This document shows, one piece after another, positions 18,143 through 27,154 of a stretch of 64,000 nucleotides of DNA; positions within the stretch are counted from its first letter, which is position 1; every line of letters starts with the position of its first letter. Both the position numbers and the translations under genes were made by a program. The notes under the pieces were generated by a model. It was not told where the DNA came from, searched no databases, and saw only the letters and a program-made list of their open reading frames with translations. This stretch comes from Kangiella sp. (GTDB lineage: Bacteria > Pseudomonadota > Gammaproteobacteria > Enterobacterales > Kangiellaceae), in NCBI GenBank assembly GCA_028284185.1, contig JANQSG010000018.1, forward strand, positions 303,642-367,641, read 5' to 3'.

Positions 18143-18795
18143 TGCTTAATGAGCTTTTTTCCACCTATTGGCAGGAATTTTTAGTGATTGCCTCAGCGCA
18201 TATTCTTGCTGTAGCCAGTCCTGGCCCGGATTTTGCGATTGTTATGCGGCAAAGCTTAGTCTTTGGGCGTAAACCAGCCATTATAACCAGTATTGGTATA
18301 GGCTTGGCTATTTTCGTACATGTAGCGATCGCCTTGATTGGTGTGGGTGCCTTGATTAAAAGTACCCCCTGGTTATTTACCAGTATTAAGATAGCTGGAG
18401 CCTTGTATTTAGGCTATATCGGTTTTCAGGCAATCCGAGCAAAGAAACCTGATGGAGAACAAAAAAGTTTGGAAACTTCTTCGTCTGAAACCATGCCTTT
18501 AATCAGAGCTTTTCGACAGGGGTTTATTACCAATGTACTGAACCCTAAAGCAACGCTTTTTTTCTTTTCACTATTTACCAGCCTGGTTAACGTAACCACG
18601 CCGCTTAAAATTCAGACCTTATATGGAATCTGGATGGCGTTTGCCACCGGCGCTTGGTTTATCACTTTGTCCTTTCTATTAAGTCATAGAAAGGTACGGC
18701 AGTTTTTCGCTAATTTTGGTTATTGGATCGACCGAATTTTGGGCGTGTTTTTAATTGCTCTGGCTTTCATCCTGGTGTTCGCTAAGGTCAATTAA
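18142..18795 (+). CDS. LysE/RhtB family amino-acid exporter
   Basis: Inner-membrane efflux protein of 217 residues with about six hydrophobic segments and the family signature ASPGPDFAIVMRQSL near residue 25, plus the internal NPKATLFF motif. Substrate cannot be told from sequence; RhtB-type members export threonine, homoserine or similar amino acids. Start ATG 18142 overlaps the dedA stop. The 3' end overlaps the convergent cpxA stop by four bases. Confidence 0.9.
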   Translation: MLNELFSTYWQEFLVIASAHILAVASPGPDFAIVMRQSLVFGRKPAIITSIGIGLAIFVHVAIALIGVGALIKSTPWLFTSIKIAGALYLGYIGFQAIRAKKPDGEQKSLETSSSETMPLIRAFRQGFITNVLNPKATLFFFSLFTSLVNVTTPLKIQTLYGIWMAFATGAWFITLSFLLSHRKVRQFFANFGYWIDRILGVFLIALAFILVFAKVN

Positions 18796-20213
18796 TGGTT
18801 TAACTGGTTTAAAGGAAGTTGGATGGTTACTTTTAATCCGGTTTTAAGACCGCAATCCTTACCATTGATTGCAGTAATGGTACCGCCATTAGCTTCAATA
18901 CCCCGTTTGGCAATTGCTAATCCAAGTCCGGTACCGCCAGAACTTCTTTCTCTAGCCTCGGTAGGTCGATAAAAAGGTTCAAAAATTTTATTAATGTGTT
19001 TTACATTAACGCCATTACCGTGATCATGAACTTCTATGAGTAAAAAATTAGGAATTCTACTTAAGGTGACAGTGACTGCTGTTCCGGTGGCAGTATGTCG
19101 AATGGCATTGCGTAAAATATTTTCAACCGAGCGAGATAAAAGACCATAATAGCCAAAAAATTCAATTTCTTGTTCTGCTTTGAAATTAACTGCTTTATTG
19201 TTTGCCTGTGCTTCGAATTGAGCATCCTCAATTAAGACTGACAATAAATGATTGAGCAGAAACTGTGATTTTTCTTCGTAATAATGACCGCGTTCCAAAG
19301 CAGCAACTTGCAGCAATTCGCCGATCATTTCATCAAGCCTTTCTATTTCAAGTTCAATCCGCTCCAAATGGTTCTGATTTTCTTCAGTAGCTTTATTAAG
19401 AGCTAGGCCTGAGGCGATTTGCATGCGTGTTAATGGTGAACGCAGTTCATGTGAAACATCACTTAACAAACGTTTGTGCGAATGGATCATTTGGTCAATC
19501 TTATCCGCCATACGGTCGAAGTCTTCGGCTAAATCGGTAAATTCATCATGGCGTTTGCCCATAAAATCCTGAGCACGAGTATTGAGTTGTCCCGCAGCAA
19601 AGGCGCGGGTGGCCTTTTGCAGTTGATGAATTGGGCGAGTGAGGTACCAGGCCAGGCCAAAACAAACTAAAGCACTAATACCAAGAGCAGCTAAAATATT
19701 CCAGATAGAGGTAGAGTGATAAATATAAGACAGTACGGTATAAAAATGTTTTTTGCTTTTTTTACTTAAATAAAGTTGGTAGTGCTTCCCTCGATTATAA
19801 ACAATTTCCGGGCCATAAAAGCTAAAGTTAGCGTCATTAACGGTGGCCAGTTTCTGTGTTCTTTTATTAAAGGCGCGTAATTTATAAAGAGCTTCTGGCA
19901 CATCACGATCAAATAAATCCTTGCCATATTTATCCAATACATAAGCATTCGATAGAATTTTTCGAACCTTTTTGGTTTGTAGCATTTTTAGTTCTTGGTA
20001 TTCGTCAATTAAACGCTTTTGTTGAATTAAAATAGCGGTTTTTCTTAACTCGATACGCTCGATTCTTTCGATAGGAACTAGCCGGCTTTCTTTTTCAGAA
20101 AAGCTATAAAGAAAAATAATGGTTGCCAGTACCGTTAAGGTAGCAAGCCAGAACCATAAAAAAATCTTCCAAAAAAGATTGGGGCGGGCGACTTTACGAA
20201 TCGAGAGAGACAT
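18792..20213 (-). CDS. cpxA: Envelope-stress sensor histidine kinase, CpxA-like
   Basis: Inner-membrane sensor of 473 residues: TM1 at about 15-37, a periplasmic domain to about 165, TM2 at about 171-191, a HAMP linker, the phospho-acceptor His255 in SDVSHELRSPLTR, the N-box NILRNAIRHT, and ATP-lid motifs DHGNGV and GGTGLGLAI. The DHp sequence matches CpxA. It overlaps the upstream response-regulator gene by 20 bases, and the divergent gene is a CpxP/Spy homologue, as in enterobacterial cpxRA-cpxP. The periplasmic part is too divergent to predict signals. Confidence 0.9.
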   Translation of the reverse strand: MSLSIRKVARPNLFWKIFLWFWLATLTVLATIIFLYSFSEKESRLVPIERIERIELRKTAILIQQKRLIDEYQELKMLQTKKVRKILSNAYVLDKYGKDLFDRDVPEALYKLRAFNKRTQKLATVNDANFSFYGPEIVYNRGKHYQLYLSKKSKKHFYTVLSYIYHSTSIWNILAALGISALVCFGLAWYLTRPIHQLQKATRAFAAGQLNTRAQDFMGKRHDEFTDLAEDFDRMADKIDQMIHSHKRLLSDVSHELRSPLTRMQIASGLALNKATEENQNHLERIELEIERLDEMIGELLQVAALERGHYYEEKSQFLLNHLLSVLIEDAQFEAQANNKAVNFKAEQEIEFFGYYGLLSRSVENILRNAIRHTATGTAVTVTLSRIPNFLLIEVHDHGNGVNVKHINKIFEPFYRPTEARERSSGGTGLGLAIAKRGIEANGGTITAINGKDCGLKTGLKVTIQLPLNQLNH

Positions 20214-20892
20214 ATTGATAACCTACGCCACGGACAGTTTTTATTCGTTCTTCACCTTTATCATCTGTACCCAGTTTGCGCCGTAAATTACTGATATGCA
20301 TATCAATGCTGCGATCATAGGGTTCCAGTTTTCTACCCAAACAGTTTTCCGATAATTGATCGCGATCGACTAATTGACCTGCATGAGACATAAGCAGGTA
20401 TAAAATGTCAAACTCAGTGGCGGTAAGTTTTATTACCTGGTTGTCCTGTAAAACTTCTCGTGAAGCGGGATTAATATAAACATCCGCAATATGAATTGAT
20501 TCAAGTTTGCGATTTCTGGCTTTATAAATATTTTCGGTACGGCGTAAAATAGAGCGAATACGTGCGGTTAATTCACGGGGATTACAAGGTTTGCCAATAT
20601 AATCGTCAGCACCTAATTCCAGTCCCACAATTCGATCAATTTCATCGCCACGCGCCGTCAGCATCAGAATAGGAATTTGTGATTCTTTACGAACTTCTTT
20701 TAATACTTCAAAACCATTAAGATTCGGCAACATCACATCCAGAATCATTAAATCAAATTCCTGCGATAAAATCAGTTTGGCAGCAGTGCTGCCATCATGG
20801 GCCAAATAAATTTCAAAGCCTTCATTACTCAGGTATTCTTTAAGGAGTTGACAAAGTTCAGTATCATCGTCGGCCAGTAACAGTCGAGCCAT
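20194..20892 (-). CDS. cpxR: Response regulator, CpxR-like (OmpR family)
   Basis: Two-domain regulator of 232 residues: a receiver with acidic pocket ADDD (7-10), phospho-acceptor Asp52 in LDVMLP and a conserved KPC switch lysine, followed by a winged-helix DNA-binding domain ending in VRGVGYQYV. It is the first gene of the cpxRA unit. Three TTTAC half-sites lie 80-106 bases upstream of its start, so autoregulation and control of the divergent cpxP-like gene are likely. Confidence 0.92.
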   Translation of the reverse strand: MARLLLADDDTELCQLLKEYLSNEGFEIYLAHDGSTAAKLILSQEFDLMILDVMLPNLNGFEVLKEVRKESQIPILMLTARGDEIDRIVGLELGADDYIGKPCNPRELTARIRSILRRTENIYKARNRKLESIHIADVYINPASREVLQDNQVIKLTATEFDILYLLMSHAGQLVDRDQLSENCLGRKLEPYDRSIDMHISNLRRKLGTDDKGEERIKTVRGVGYQYVSLDS

Positions 20893-20950
20893 AGTTGCTA
20901 TTTATATTCTTAATAATAAACCCAATACTATCATGAATTTGGCCGATTTT

Positions 20951-20998
20951 TGTAAAGATTAGTCAGCAGTCTTTACAGGACTTTTACTAAACCTTTAC
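20951..20998. promoter_or_regulatory. Putative CpxR operator: three half-sites spaced 11 bp
   Basis: TTTAC (GTAAA on the minus strand) occurs at 20972-20976, 20983-20987 and 20994-20998, exactly 11 bases apart and so on one face of the helix. A fourth GTAAA is on the plus strand at 20952-20956, forming TGTAAAGA/TCTTTACA with the first. The enterobacterial CpxR box is two GTAAA half-sites with about five bases between, close to the six seen here. The location between cpxR and the cpxP-like gene supports the call. Confidence 0.75.
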
Positions 20999-21125
20999 CC
21001 AAAATAGATACTTTCCATGACTTAAAAGAGTATAGTGGCTTCTATCACAAAAGATTGTGATTTGATTCTTGCTATTATTACCCTTAGTGAAATGAATCAA
21101 TTAGCTACTACTTCAGGAGACACAA

Positions 21126-21617
21126 ATGAATAAATTAAAGAAGGTATCAATAGCTGCGGCACTTTTGGCATCTGCTGGCGCTATGTCAATGACCGCAATA
21201 GCGGGCCCCGGCCATCATCATGATAAAAAAAATCACTATAAACAAAAGTTATATAAGAAACTTGAATTGACGGAAGCACAAAAGGTGCAAATCAAAGCTA
21301 ATAAGGAGCAGCGTCATGCGCAAATGAAAGTGACTAAAGAGCGTATGCGCACTCTCAAGAAGCAGATTAATGAAGTGATGCAGCAAGAAAATTTAGATCA
21401 GGCACGCTTGCGTAGTTTATTACAACAAGAAGCTGATCTTAAAGCCGAGAAAATGGCACAGAAACATGCAGCAGGTAGAGAATTTAGAGCTATGTTGAGC
21501 GATGAGCAAAGGGTTAAGTTGGCCGAATTTAAAGCTCGCATGAAAGAACGCAAAGTAATGCGTAAAGAAAAGCGTGAGGCTCGTCGAGAAGCGCGCAGAT
21601 CTAGTAAAACAGAATAA
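21126..21617 (+). CDS. cpxP: Periplasmic chaperone, CpxP/Spy family
   Basis: Secreted 163-residue protein with a signal peptide cleaved near AIA-GP (about residue 27), then a histidine-rich stretch (GHHHDKKNHYK) and a long, highly charged helical region. The LTxxQ family motif appears as LTEAQ and as a second, degenerate LSDEQ. CpxP/Spy proteins inhibit CpxA or act as ATP-independent chaperones. The position divergent from cpxRA across a phased operator favours CpxP over Spy. The strongly basic C-terminus may be of low complexity. Ribosome binding site AGGAG lies just upstream. Confidence 0.85.
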   Translation: MNKLKKVSIAAALLASAGAMSMTAIAGPGHHHDKKNHYKQKLYKKLELTEAQKVQIKANKEQRHAQMKVTKERMRTLKKQINEVMQQENLDQARLRSLLQQEADLKAEKMAQKHAAGREFRAMLSDEQRVKLAEFKARMKERKVMRKEKREARREARRSSKTE

Positions 21618-21661
21618 GTCATATTTTAACTACCTTAAAATTTCTCCTAAGAAATGAATTT

Positions 21662-21688
21662 GCCACTGTATTACAGTGGCTTTTTTTT
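21662..21688 (+). terminator. Intrinsic terminator after cpxP-like gene
   Basis: GCCACTGT (21662-21669) pairs perfectly with ACAGTGGC (21673-21680) around a three-base loop and is followed by eight T residues. Confidence 0.92.
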
Positions 21689-21714
21689 GTTAGCATTAAG
21701 CTCTATTTCCATAA

Positions 21715-22554
21715 ATGAGTAACCCCTTGCGATTTTATTCTGATCAAAAGTGGCTGATCGAAAGTCCTGAATTACTGGAATTGGATCAAACAATTAGTGC
21801 GCAAGCTTTGATTGAAATGCTGGAGGCCACTCATGGTTTTGATTTTACGAATACGCATCGTATCGGCGTTTATTTCGAGCAGTTATGCCATCATCTGATT
21901 CAAGCAAACCCTGATTTTGAATTGTGTTATAAAAATCAGCAATTAATAGTCGATAAGCATACTTATGGTGAATTTGATTCCATTATTTTTGATAAAAAGC
22001 AACAGGAAACTATCCACCTTGAATTAGCCGTTAAGTTTTATTTGCAAATTGGCAATGGGGACAAGTTGTCAGACTGGGTTGGCCCCAACTTAAAAGATAG
22101 ATTTGATCATAAAATAGAAAGATTATTTGAACATCAACTCAAGCTTTCCAAGTTGCCACAGGCCATTGACTGGCTGATAGCAAATCAAATGAGCATAGAA
22201 CAAATTCGATTAGTCACAAGAGGTCGTTTATTTTATCCGTTTAAATCATTTATGGGAAAAAGGTTTTTATATCCACCGGAAGTTAATAAGTGTCATGCAA
22301 AAGGTTTCTGGATTGAGCAGAGTGAATTAGTTGAATTTTTGCAGGCTAATCAGTTTGACTGGTACCAATTGCCCAGATTTTACTGGCTGGCAGAGATTGA
22401 AAAAATAGATGAGCAGCTCATGCCAGTAGAGCAGGGCTTTTCAGGTTTTAGTTTACAAAAAATTGTGGCACTGAAAAATGGTAAAGAAGTAATGCGGGGC
22501 TTTGTGGTCAATGATGACTGGTTACACAAAGCCCGGCAGCGAATATTGGATTGA
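21715..22554 (+). CDS. DUF1853 family protein
   Basis: Conserved gammaproteobacterial protein of unknown function; 279 residues. The family blocks GEFDSIIFD, HLELAVKFYLQ and WVGPNLKDRFDHKIERLFEHQL are present. The acidic and E-x-A-x-K pattern resembles PD-(D/E)xK nuclease cores (D in EFDSI, then E-LAVK), which is my inference. It converges directly on acs with no spacer: the two stop codons are adjacent. Confidence 0.85.
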   Translation: MSNPLRFYSDQKWLIESPELLELDQTISAQALIEMLEATHGFDFTNTHRIGVYFEQLCHHLIQANPDFELCYKNQQLIVDKHTYGEFDSIIFDKKQQETIHLELAVKFYLQIGNGDKLSDWVGPNLKDRFDHKIERLFEHQLKLSKLPQAIDWLIANQMSIEQIRLVTRGRLFYPFKSFMGKRFLYPPEVNKCHAKGFWIEQSELVEFLQANQFDWYQLPRFYWLAEIEKIDEQLMPVEQGFSGFSLQKIVALKNGKEVMRGFVVNDDWLHKARQRILD

Positions 22555-24498
22555 CTAGAGTTTATTTTTGATTAAATCTTCAACCACTGATGGATCGGCC
22601 AGGGTTGAAGTATCCCCCAAATTTTCCAGTTCATTTTCGGCAATTTTGCGCAGGATGCGGCGCATAATTTTTCCTGAGCGGGTTTTAGGCAAGCCTGGTG
22701 CCCATTGAATTTTATCCGGCTTGGCGATGGGCCCAATTTCTTTAGCCACATAAGCTACCAGCTCCTGGGTTAATTCCTCTGATGCTGCAACCCCTGTCAT
22801 TGGTGTGACATAGGCATAAATTCCCTGACCTTTGATGTCGTGTGGGTAGCCTACCACGGCGGCTTCGGCAATGGCGGGATGCAAAACTAAAGCACTTTCA
22901 ATCTCGGCAGTGCCTAGACGATGTCCTGAAATATTGAGTACATCATCCATGCGGCCAGTGATCCAGTAGTAGCCATCCGCATCGCGGCGCGCACCATCAC
23001 CAGTAAAATAGTAGCCAGCATATTGCGAGAAATAAGTATCAAAGAAACGTTGTTGATCACCATAAACGCCGCGCATCTGGCCTGGCCATGAGGCTTTCAT
23101 AACCAAACTGCCACTGGCTTCACCTGCTAGCTCTTGGCCACCTTTATCTAGGATTGCAGGTTGTACACCAAAGAAAGGACGTGTGGCTGAACCAGGTTTT
23201 AGCGGTGTTGCGCCAGGCAGAGGAGTGATCAGAATACCACCAGTTTCGGTTTGCCACCAGGTATCGACAATCGGGCAGCGTTCTTCGCCAACCACCTTGT
23301 CGTACCATTCCCAGGCTTCGGGATTAATCGGCTCGCCGACGGTGCCGAGTAAGCGTAAAGACTGACGTGAAGTGGATTTAACCGGTTCGTCACCTAGAGC
23401 CATCAAAGCGCGAATGGCGGTGGGTGCAGTATAAAAAATATTAACCTGATGCTTATCCACCAACTCCCAAAAGCGCGAGGCTGTTGGATAGTTAGGAACA
23501 CCTTCAAAGACTAAAGTTGTAGCACCATTAGCAAGAGGGCCATAAAAAATATAAGAATGACCTGTGATCCAACCAGCATCAGCGGTACACCAATAAATAT
23601 CGCCATCATGATAATCAAATACGTATTTATGAGTCATGGCAGCATAAAGAATGTAGCCGCCGGAAGTATGCAGAACGCCTTTAGGTTGGCCGGTGGAGCC
23701 TGAAGTATAGAGAATAAAAAGTGGATCTTCCGCATTCATAATTTCAGGTGTACACTCTGATTCCATCTCCTGCTTTAACTGGTTGTAATCAATATCGCGT
23801 TCATGATGCCAGGCAATCTCTTTACTTATACTTGAATTACGATGTTTAACTACGAATACCGAATGCACCTTGGGACAGCCCTCCAAAGCAATATCCGTAT
23901 TAGTTTTTAGAGGAATGCTTTTGCCACCACGCACACCCTCATCAGCAGTGATTACTACGCGACAGTCACTATCCAAAATACGGGTTTTTAAAGCTTCTGG
24001 AGAGAAGCCGCCAAAAACTACTGAATGCACTGCGCCAATACGGGCACAGGCTAACATGGCATAGCCTACTTCAGGGATCATGGGCATATAGATACAAACT
24101 CTATCGCCTTTTTTGACGCCGCGACTTTTTAGCGCATTGGCAAAGCGACAAACTTCATCGTGTAATTCTTGATAGGAAATATGCTTTTGCTGATCAGGTT
24201 CATCGCCTTCCCAGATAATGGCGGTTTGTTCGGCTTTGTTGGTTAGGTGTCTGTCAATACAGTTATAACTAACATTAAGTTTGGCTCCCTCAAACCATTT
24301 GATGGAAGCTTTTTTGTAGTCAATATTTTTGAGGGTATGCCAGGGCTCAAACCAGTCTATAAATTCATTGGCCATGCGTGTCCAGAAACGCTCAGGATTC
24401 TCAATCGACTGCTGATACATTCGTTGATAAGTTTCCTCATCAATATGCGGCGTATGCGCAGTAATTGAGCGAATAGGGTAGGTTTTAACCTCGGACAC
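22555..24498 (-). CDS. acs: Acetyl-CoA synthetase
   Basis: Activates acetate to acetyl-CoA through acetyl-AMP. The protein (about 647 residues, E. coli 652) has the AMP-binding P-loop [11 protein letters not shown], the WWQTETGG motif and the regulatory/catalytic lysine motif [13 protein letters not shown] near the C-terminus, the usual target of lysine acetylation. GTG at 24498 is chosen over TTG at 24504 because GGAG lies eight bases before the GTG but only two before the TTG. It is divergent from a DUF2971 gene. Confidence 0.96.
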   Translation of the reverse strand: MSEVKTYPIRSITAHTPHIDEETYQRMYQQSIENPERFWTRMANEFIDWFEPWHTLKNIDYKKASIKWFEGAKLNVSYNCIDRHLTNKAEQTAIIWEGDEPDQQKHISYQELHDEVCRFANALKSRGVKKGDRVCIYMPMIPEVGYAMLACARIGAVHSVVFGGFSPEALKTRILDSDCRVVITADEGVRGGKSIPLKTNTDIALEGCPKVHSVFVVKHRNSSISKEIAWHHERDIDYNQLKQEMESECTPEIMNAEDPLFILYTSGSTGQPKGVLHTSGGYILYAAMTHKYVFDYHDGDIYWCTADAGWITGHSYIFYGPLANGATTLVFEGVPNYPTASRFWELVDKHQVNIFYTAPTAIRALMALGDEPVKSTSRQSLRLLGTVGEPINPEAWEWYDKVVGEERCPIVDTWWQTETGGILITPLPGATPLKPGSATRPFFGVQPAILDKGGQELAGEASGSLVMKASWPGQMRGVYGDQQRFFDTYFSQYAGYYFTGDGARRDADGYYWITGRMDDVLNISGHRLGTAEIESALVLHPAIAEAAVVGYPHDIKGQGIYAYVTPMTGVAASEELTQELVAYVAKEIGPIAKPDKIQWAPGLPKTRSGKIMRRILRKIAENELENLGDTSTLADPSVVEDLIKNKL

Positions 24499-24581
24499 TT
24501 GCAATTCTCCATAACGGTATTATTAATATAATATGCAATATAGAAGAAGCTAAGATCAATAACAACCCATGGAGAATTAAA

Positions 24582-25394
24582 ATGAGGCTAGAATATTTCT
24601 TAGATGAAGAGTTTAAATCGTTACTTGAATCGAAAGATTCAATTTTCCACTACACAACAAACAAAGTTGCTTTAGAGAATATTCTTTTTAACTCAAAGTT
24701 AAGACTCTCTCCATTTAATAGTACAAATGATCCTTATGAGTATAAATATAAAATGTTTGGTGTTATTGGTTGGGGCTGGGATGAAGAGTGCAGATCTAAA
24801 TTAGGAGAGCTTACATACAAAGCTAATACTCTTGTAAGAGACTCTAAAGTTATTTCATTCTGTCAGAATGAGTTTGATGGAGACTTAATTTCCAGATCAG
24901 GATTTTTAAAGTCTCGAGTATGGTCTCAGTATGGAGAAAACCATAAAGGTGTTTGTCTTGTATTTTCTAAAGAAAAAATACTAGGATTAGTAGAGCAGTT
25001 GAATTGTGAGCTGAAGTATTTTGATAAAGTCGAATATAAACCATTTAGCAGTCTTGATAGGTCTTTTAATAGTCTAAGGGTAAATAAAAGTGATTTTGAA
25101 AGTAATGAAATAGCAAATCTGGTTAAATCCCATATAAATAATAATTATTCTAGTTTGTTCTTTTCAAAAGAAGTTGATTATAAAGATGAAACTGAATTTA
25201 GAGTGGTTGTAGTCGATGAGATCGCAGGTTCTTTGTATATAGATATTTCAACCGCTATTACCGCTATTATTTTGGGTGATAATATGCACGAAATTTATTT
25301 TGATGCATATCAAAAATTAAGCGATAAATATAATATTCCTTGCAAGAAATTACATTGGGAGTCTACAAGATATCACCTCATAAATTTAAAGTGA
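24582..25394 (+). CDS. DUF2971 family protein, probable accessory gene
   Basis: 270 residues with the family pattern IFHYTTNKVALENILFNSKLRLSPF near the start, FCQNEFDG in the middle and SRVWSQYGENHKGVCLVF downstream. DUF2971 proteins are widespread but sporadic and of unknown role. This gene is visibly more AT-rich than its neighbours, has its own ATGGAGAATT ribosome site, and its 3' end overlaps the convergent panC by 17 bases. All fit recent acquisition. The ribosome site is a mirror copy of the sequence before acs. Confidence 0.8.
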   Translation: MRLEYFLDEEFKSLLESKDSIFHYTTNKVALENILFNSKLRLSPFNSTNDPYEYKYKMFGVIGWGWDEECRSKLGELTYKANTLVRDSKVISFCQNEFDGDLISRSGFLKSRVWSQYGENHKGVCLVFSKEKILGLVEQLNCELKYFDKVEYKPFSSLDRSFNSLRVNKSDFESNEIANLVKSHINNNYSSLFFSKEVDYKDETEFRVVVVDEIAGSLYIDISTAITAIILGDNMHEIYFDAYQKLSDKYNIPCKKLHWESTRYHLINLK

Positions 25395-26223
25395 TATTAT
25401 CAATCAATCGAACCTTACCCATATAGCAGCCCAGCAAAATCACTAGTTTTTTGTCGTCAGACTTTGCCAGGTCTAAAGTTTCCTGATTAGTAATATTAAA
25501 ATAATCCGGAGTAAAGCCAAGAGCAGCAAGGTTTTTATTAGCTTCTTCTTCCAGTTTACGGAAATCGCGACGACCAGTTTCAATTTCGGACTTTGCCCAC
25601 TGCAAGGTTTTGTAGAGATTACTGGCATGATCTTTTTCTGCTGCCGATAAATAACCATTGCGAGAGCTCATGGCAAGGCCGTTGGCCTCCCGCACAATTG
25701 GTGCACCAATAATTTCGATAGCAAAATTAAGATCGGTCACCATGCGGCGAATAATAGTGATTTGTTGGAAATCTTTTTCGCCAAATACTGCACAATCGGG
25801 ATCTACCATATTAAAAAGTTTGGTCACCACAGTGCAGATCCCACCAAAAAATACCGGGCGCGAAGCGCCACAATGCAGCTTATCCAGTTCGGCAACATTG
25901 ACTGAAGTGATATTAGGCCATTTGGGATACACTTCTTCCATATTAGGCGCGAATACGATATCGGTGCCTCTGGCTTCCAGCATTTTGCAATCCTGATCCA
26001 GCGTTCTTGGGTAAGAGTCGAAATCTTCACCGGGCCCAAATTGAGTAGGATTAACAAATAAACTTACCACTACAATATCCGCATGCTCTTTAGCAACATC
26101 AACCAGACTTAAGTGGCCTTGATGCAAATTACCCATAGTCGGTACAAAACCAATCTGCTTGCTGTCCTGGCGATGGGCATTTAATTCAATTTGTAATTCT
26201 GCAATGGTGTTTATAACGATCAT
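25378..26223 (-). CDS. panC: Pantothenate synthetase
   Basis: Ligates pantoate and beta-alanine using ATP. The 281-residue protein begins with the HIGH-type motif in FVPTMGNLHQGHLSLV, then has VVSLFVNPTQFGP, FGEKDFQQ and MSSRNGYLS. It is the last gene of the folK-deoxynucleoside kinase-panB-panC run, separated from panB by a palindromic repeat. No panD is in the window. Confidence 0.97.
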   Translation of the reverse strand: MIVINTIAELQIELNAHRQDSKQIGFVPTMGNLHQGHLSLVDVAKEHADIVVVSLFVNPTQFGPGEDFDSYPRTLDQDCKMLEARGTDIVFAPNMEEVYPKWPNITSVNVAELDKLHCGASRPVFFGGICTVVTKLFNMVDPDCAVFGEKDFQQITIIRRMVTDLNFAIEIIGAPIVREANGLAMSSRNGYLSAAEKDHASNLYKTLQWAKSEIETGRRDFRKLEEEANKNLAALGFTPDYFNITNQETLDLAKSDDKKLVILLGCYMGKVRLIDNITLNL

Positions 26224-26245
26224 ATTTATGTGTTATTCCAAATGT

Positions 26246-26318
26246 GTCATTGTGAGCGAAGAATGAGCGCGGCAATCTTATTGAACAGATTGATTCGTCA
26301 TATATTCCTCGTAATGAC
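26246..26318. repeat. Imperfect palindromic repeat between panB and panC
   Basis: GTCATTGTGAG (26246-26256) faces CTCGTAATGAC (26308-26318), nine of eleven bases complementary, and an inner perfect pair CAATCT (26273-26278)/AGATTG (26287-26292) lies inside. The wording GTCATTG-GAGCGAA-GCAATCT matches a type of dispersed palindrome seen between genes in several proteobacteria, which is from memory. As RNA on the minus strand it would separate panB from panC translation. Confidence 0.6.
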
Positions 26319-26328
26319 GATTGAGGTG

Positions 26329-27123
26329 CTACTCAAATGAATGTTTATCAGTAGGGAAATTCTGCTCTTTCACTTCATTATGATAAAGCGCAATGGCATC
26401 CTGAATCGAACCATTGGCATCAGCCATAAAGTTGCGCACAAATTTAGCCTGGAATGGCGAAATGCCAAGCATATCGTGTAACACTAGCACTTGCCCATCC
26501 ACATCTACGCCGGCACCAATCCCCATCACCGGAATTTGCAAAGATTCAGTAATTAATTTGGCTAATTCACTCGGCACACATTCCAAAACCAGCATCCGAG
26601 CACCGGCTTTTTCCAGTGCTTTAGCATCCATTAACATTTTCGAGGCAGTTTTATCATCCCGTCCTTGAACCTTAAAGCCACCTAGCGCATCGACTGACTG
26701 CGGCGTTAAACCTAAATGCGCACACACTGGAATACCACGTTCAGTCAATCCAGTAATGGTATCATAGAGCCATTCGCCGCCTTCGAGTTTCACCATTTGC
26801 GCACCTGCTTGCATAATGGCTGCGGCAGTATCATAGGCTTGTTCAGGTGTTGAGTAAGACATATAAGGCAGATCGCCCATAATCAAACAATCCGGACTGG
26901 CATTGGCCACACAGGCGATATGGTACTCCATATCTTCCAGAGTTACCGGAACCGTGGTTTCCTGACCTTGAATCACATTACCCAGTGAATCACCCACCAA
27001 AATTATCTCTATTCCAGCATCCGAAATGATTTCAGCAAAAATTGCATCATAAGCGGTTAGGCAGGAGAATTTCTCGCCCTGTTGCTTTAACTTTTCGATA
27101 TGATTAATGGTGATCTTCTTCAT
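26329..27123 (-). CDS. panB: 3-methyl-2-oxobutanoate hydroxymethyltransferase
   Basis: First step of pantothenate synthesis, making ketopantoate. ATG 27123 (MKKITINHIEKLKQQG) gives exactly 264 residues as in E. coli PanB; the frame is open further upstream, but those residues have no family match. Motifs include LTAYDAIFA, LVGDSLGN, GDLPYMSY, AHLGLTPQSV and GIGAG. Metal-binding Asp residues are in VGDS and GDLP. Confidence 0.97.
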   Translation of the reverse strand: MKKITINHIEKLKQQGEKFSCLTAYDAIFAEIISDAGIEIILVGDSLGNVIQGQETTVPVTLEDMEYHIACVANASPDCLIMGDLPYMSYSTPEQAYDTAAAIMQAGAQMVKLEGGEWLYDTITGLTERGIPVCAHLGLTPQSVDALGGFKVQGRDDKTASKMLMDAKALEKAGARMLVLECVPSELAKLITESLQIPVMGIGAGVDVDGQVLVLHDMLGISPFQAKFVRNFMADANGSIQDAIALYHNEVKEQNFPTDKHSFE

Positions 27124-27154
27124 AAAACAATACCTATTAATACGGCTGGAACCA

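Noticed and set aside
21044-21061. ATCACAA/TTGTGAT inverted repeat before the cpxP-like gene as a CRP site
   Set aside because: CRP sites are TGTGA-N6-TCACA; here the half-sites are in the opposite order, TCACA-N6-TGTGA. It remains an unexplained small hairpin.
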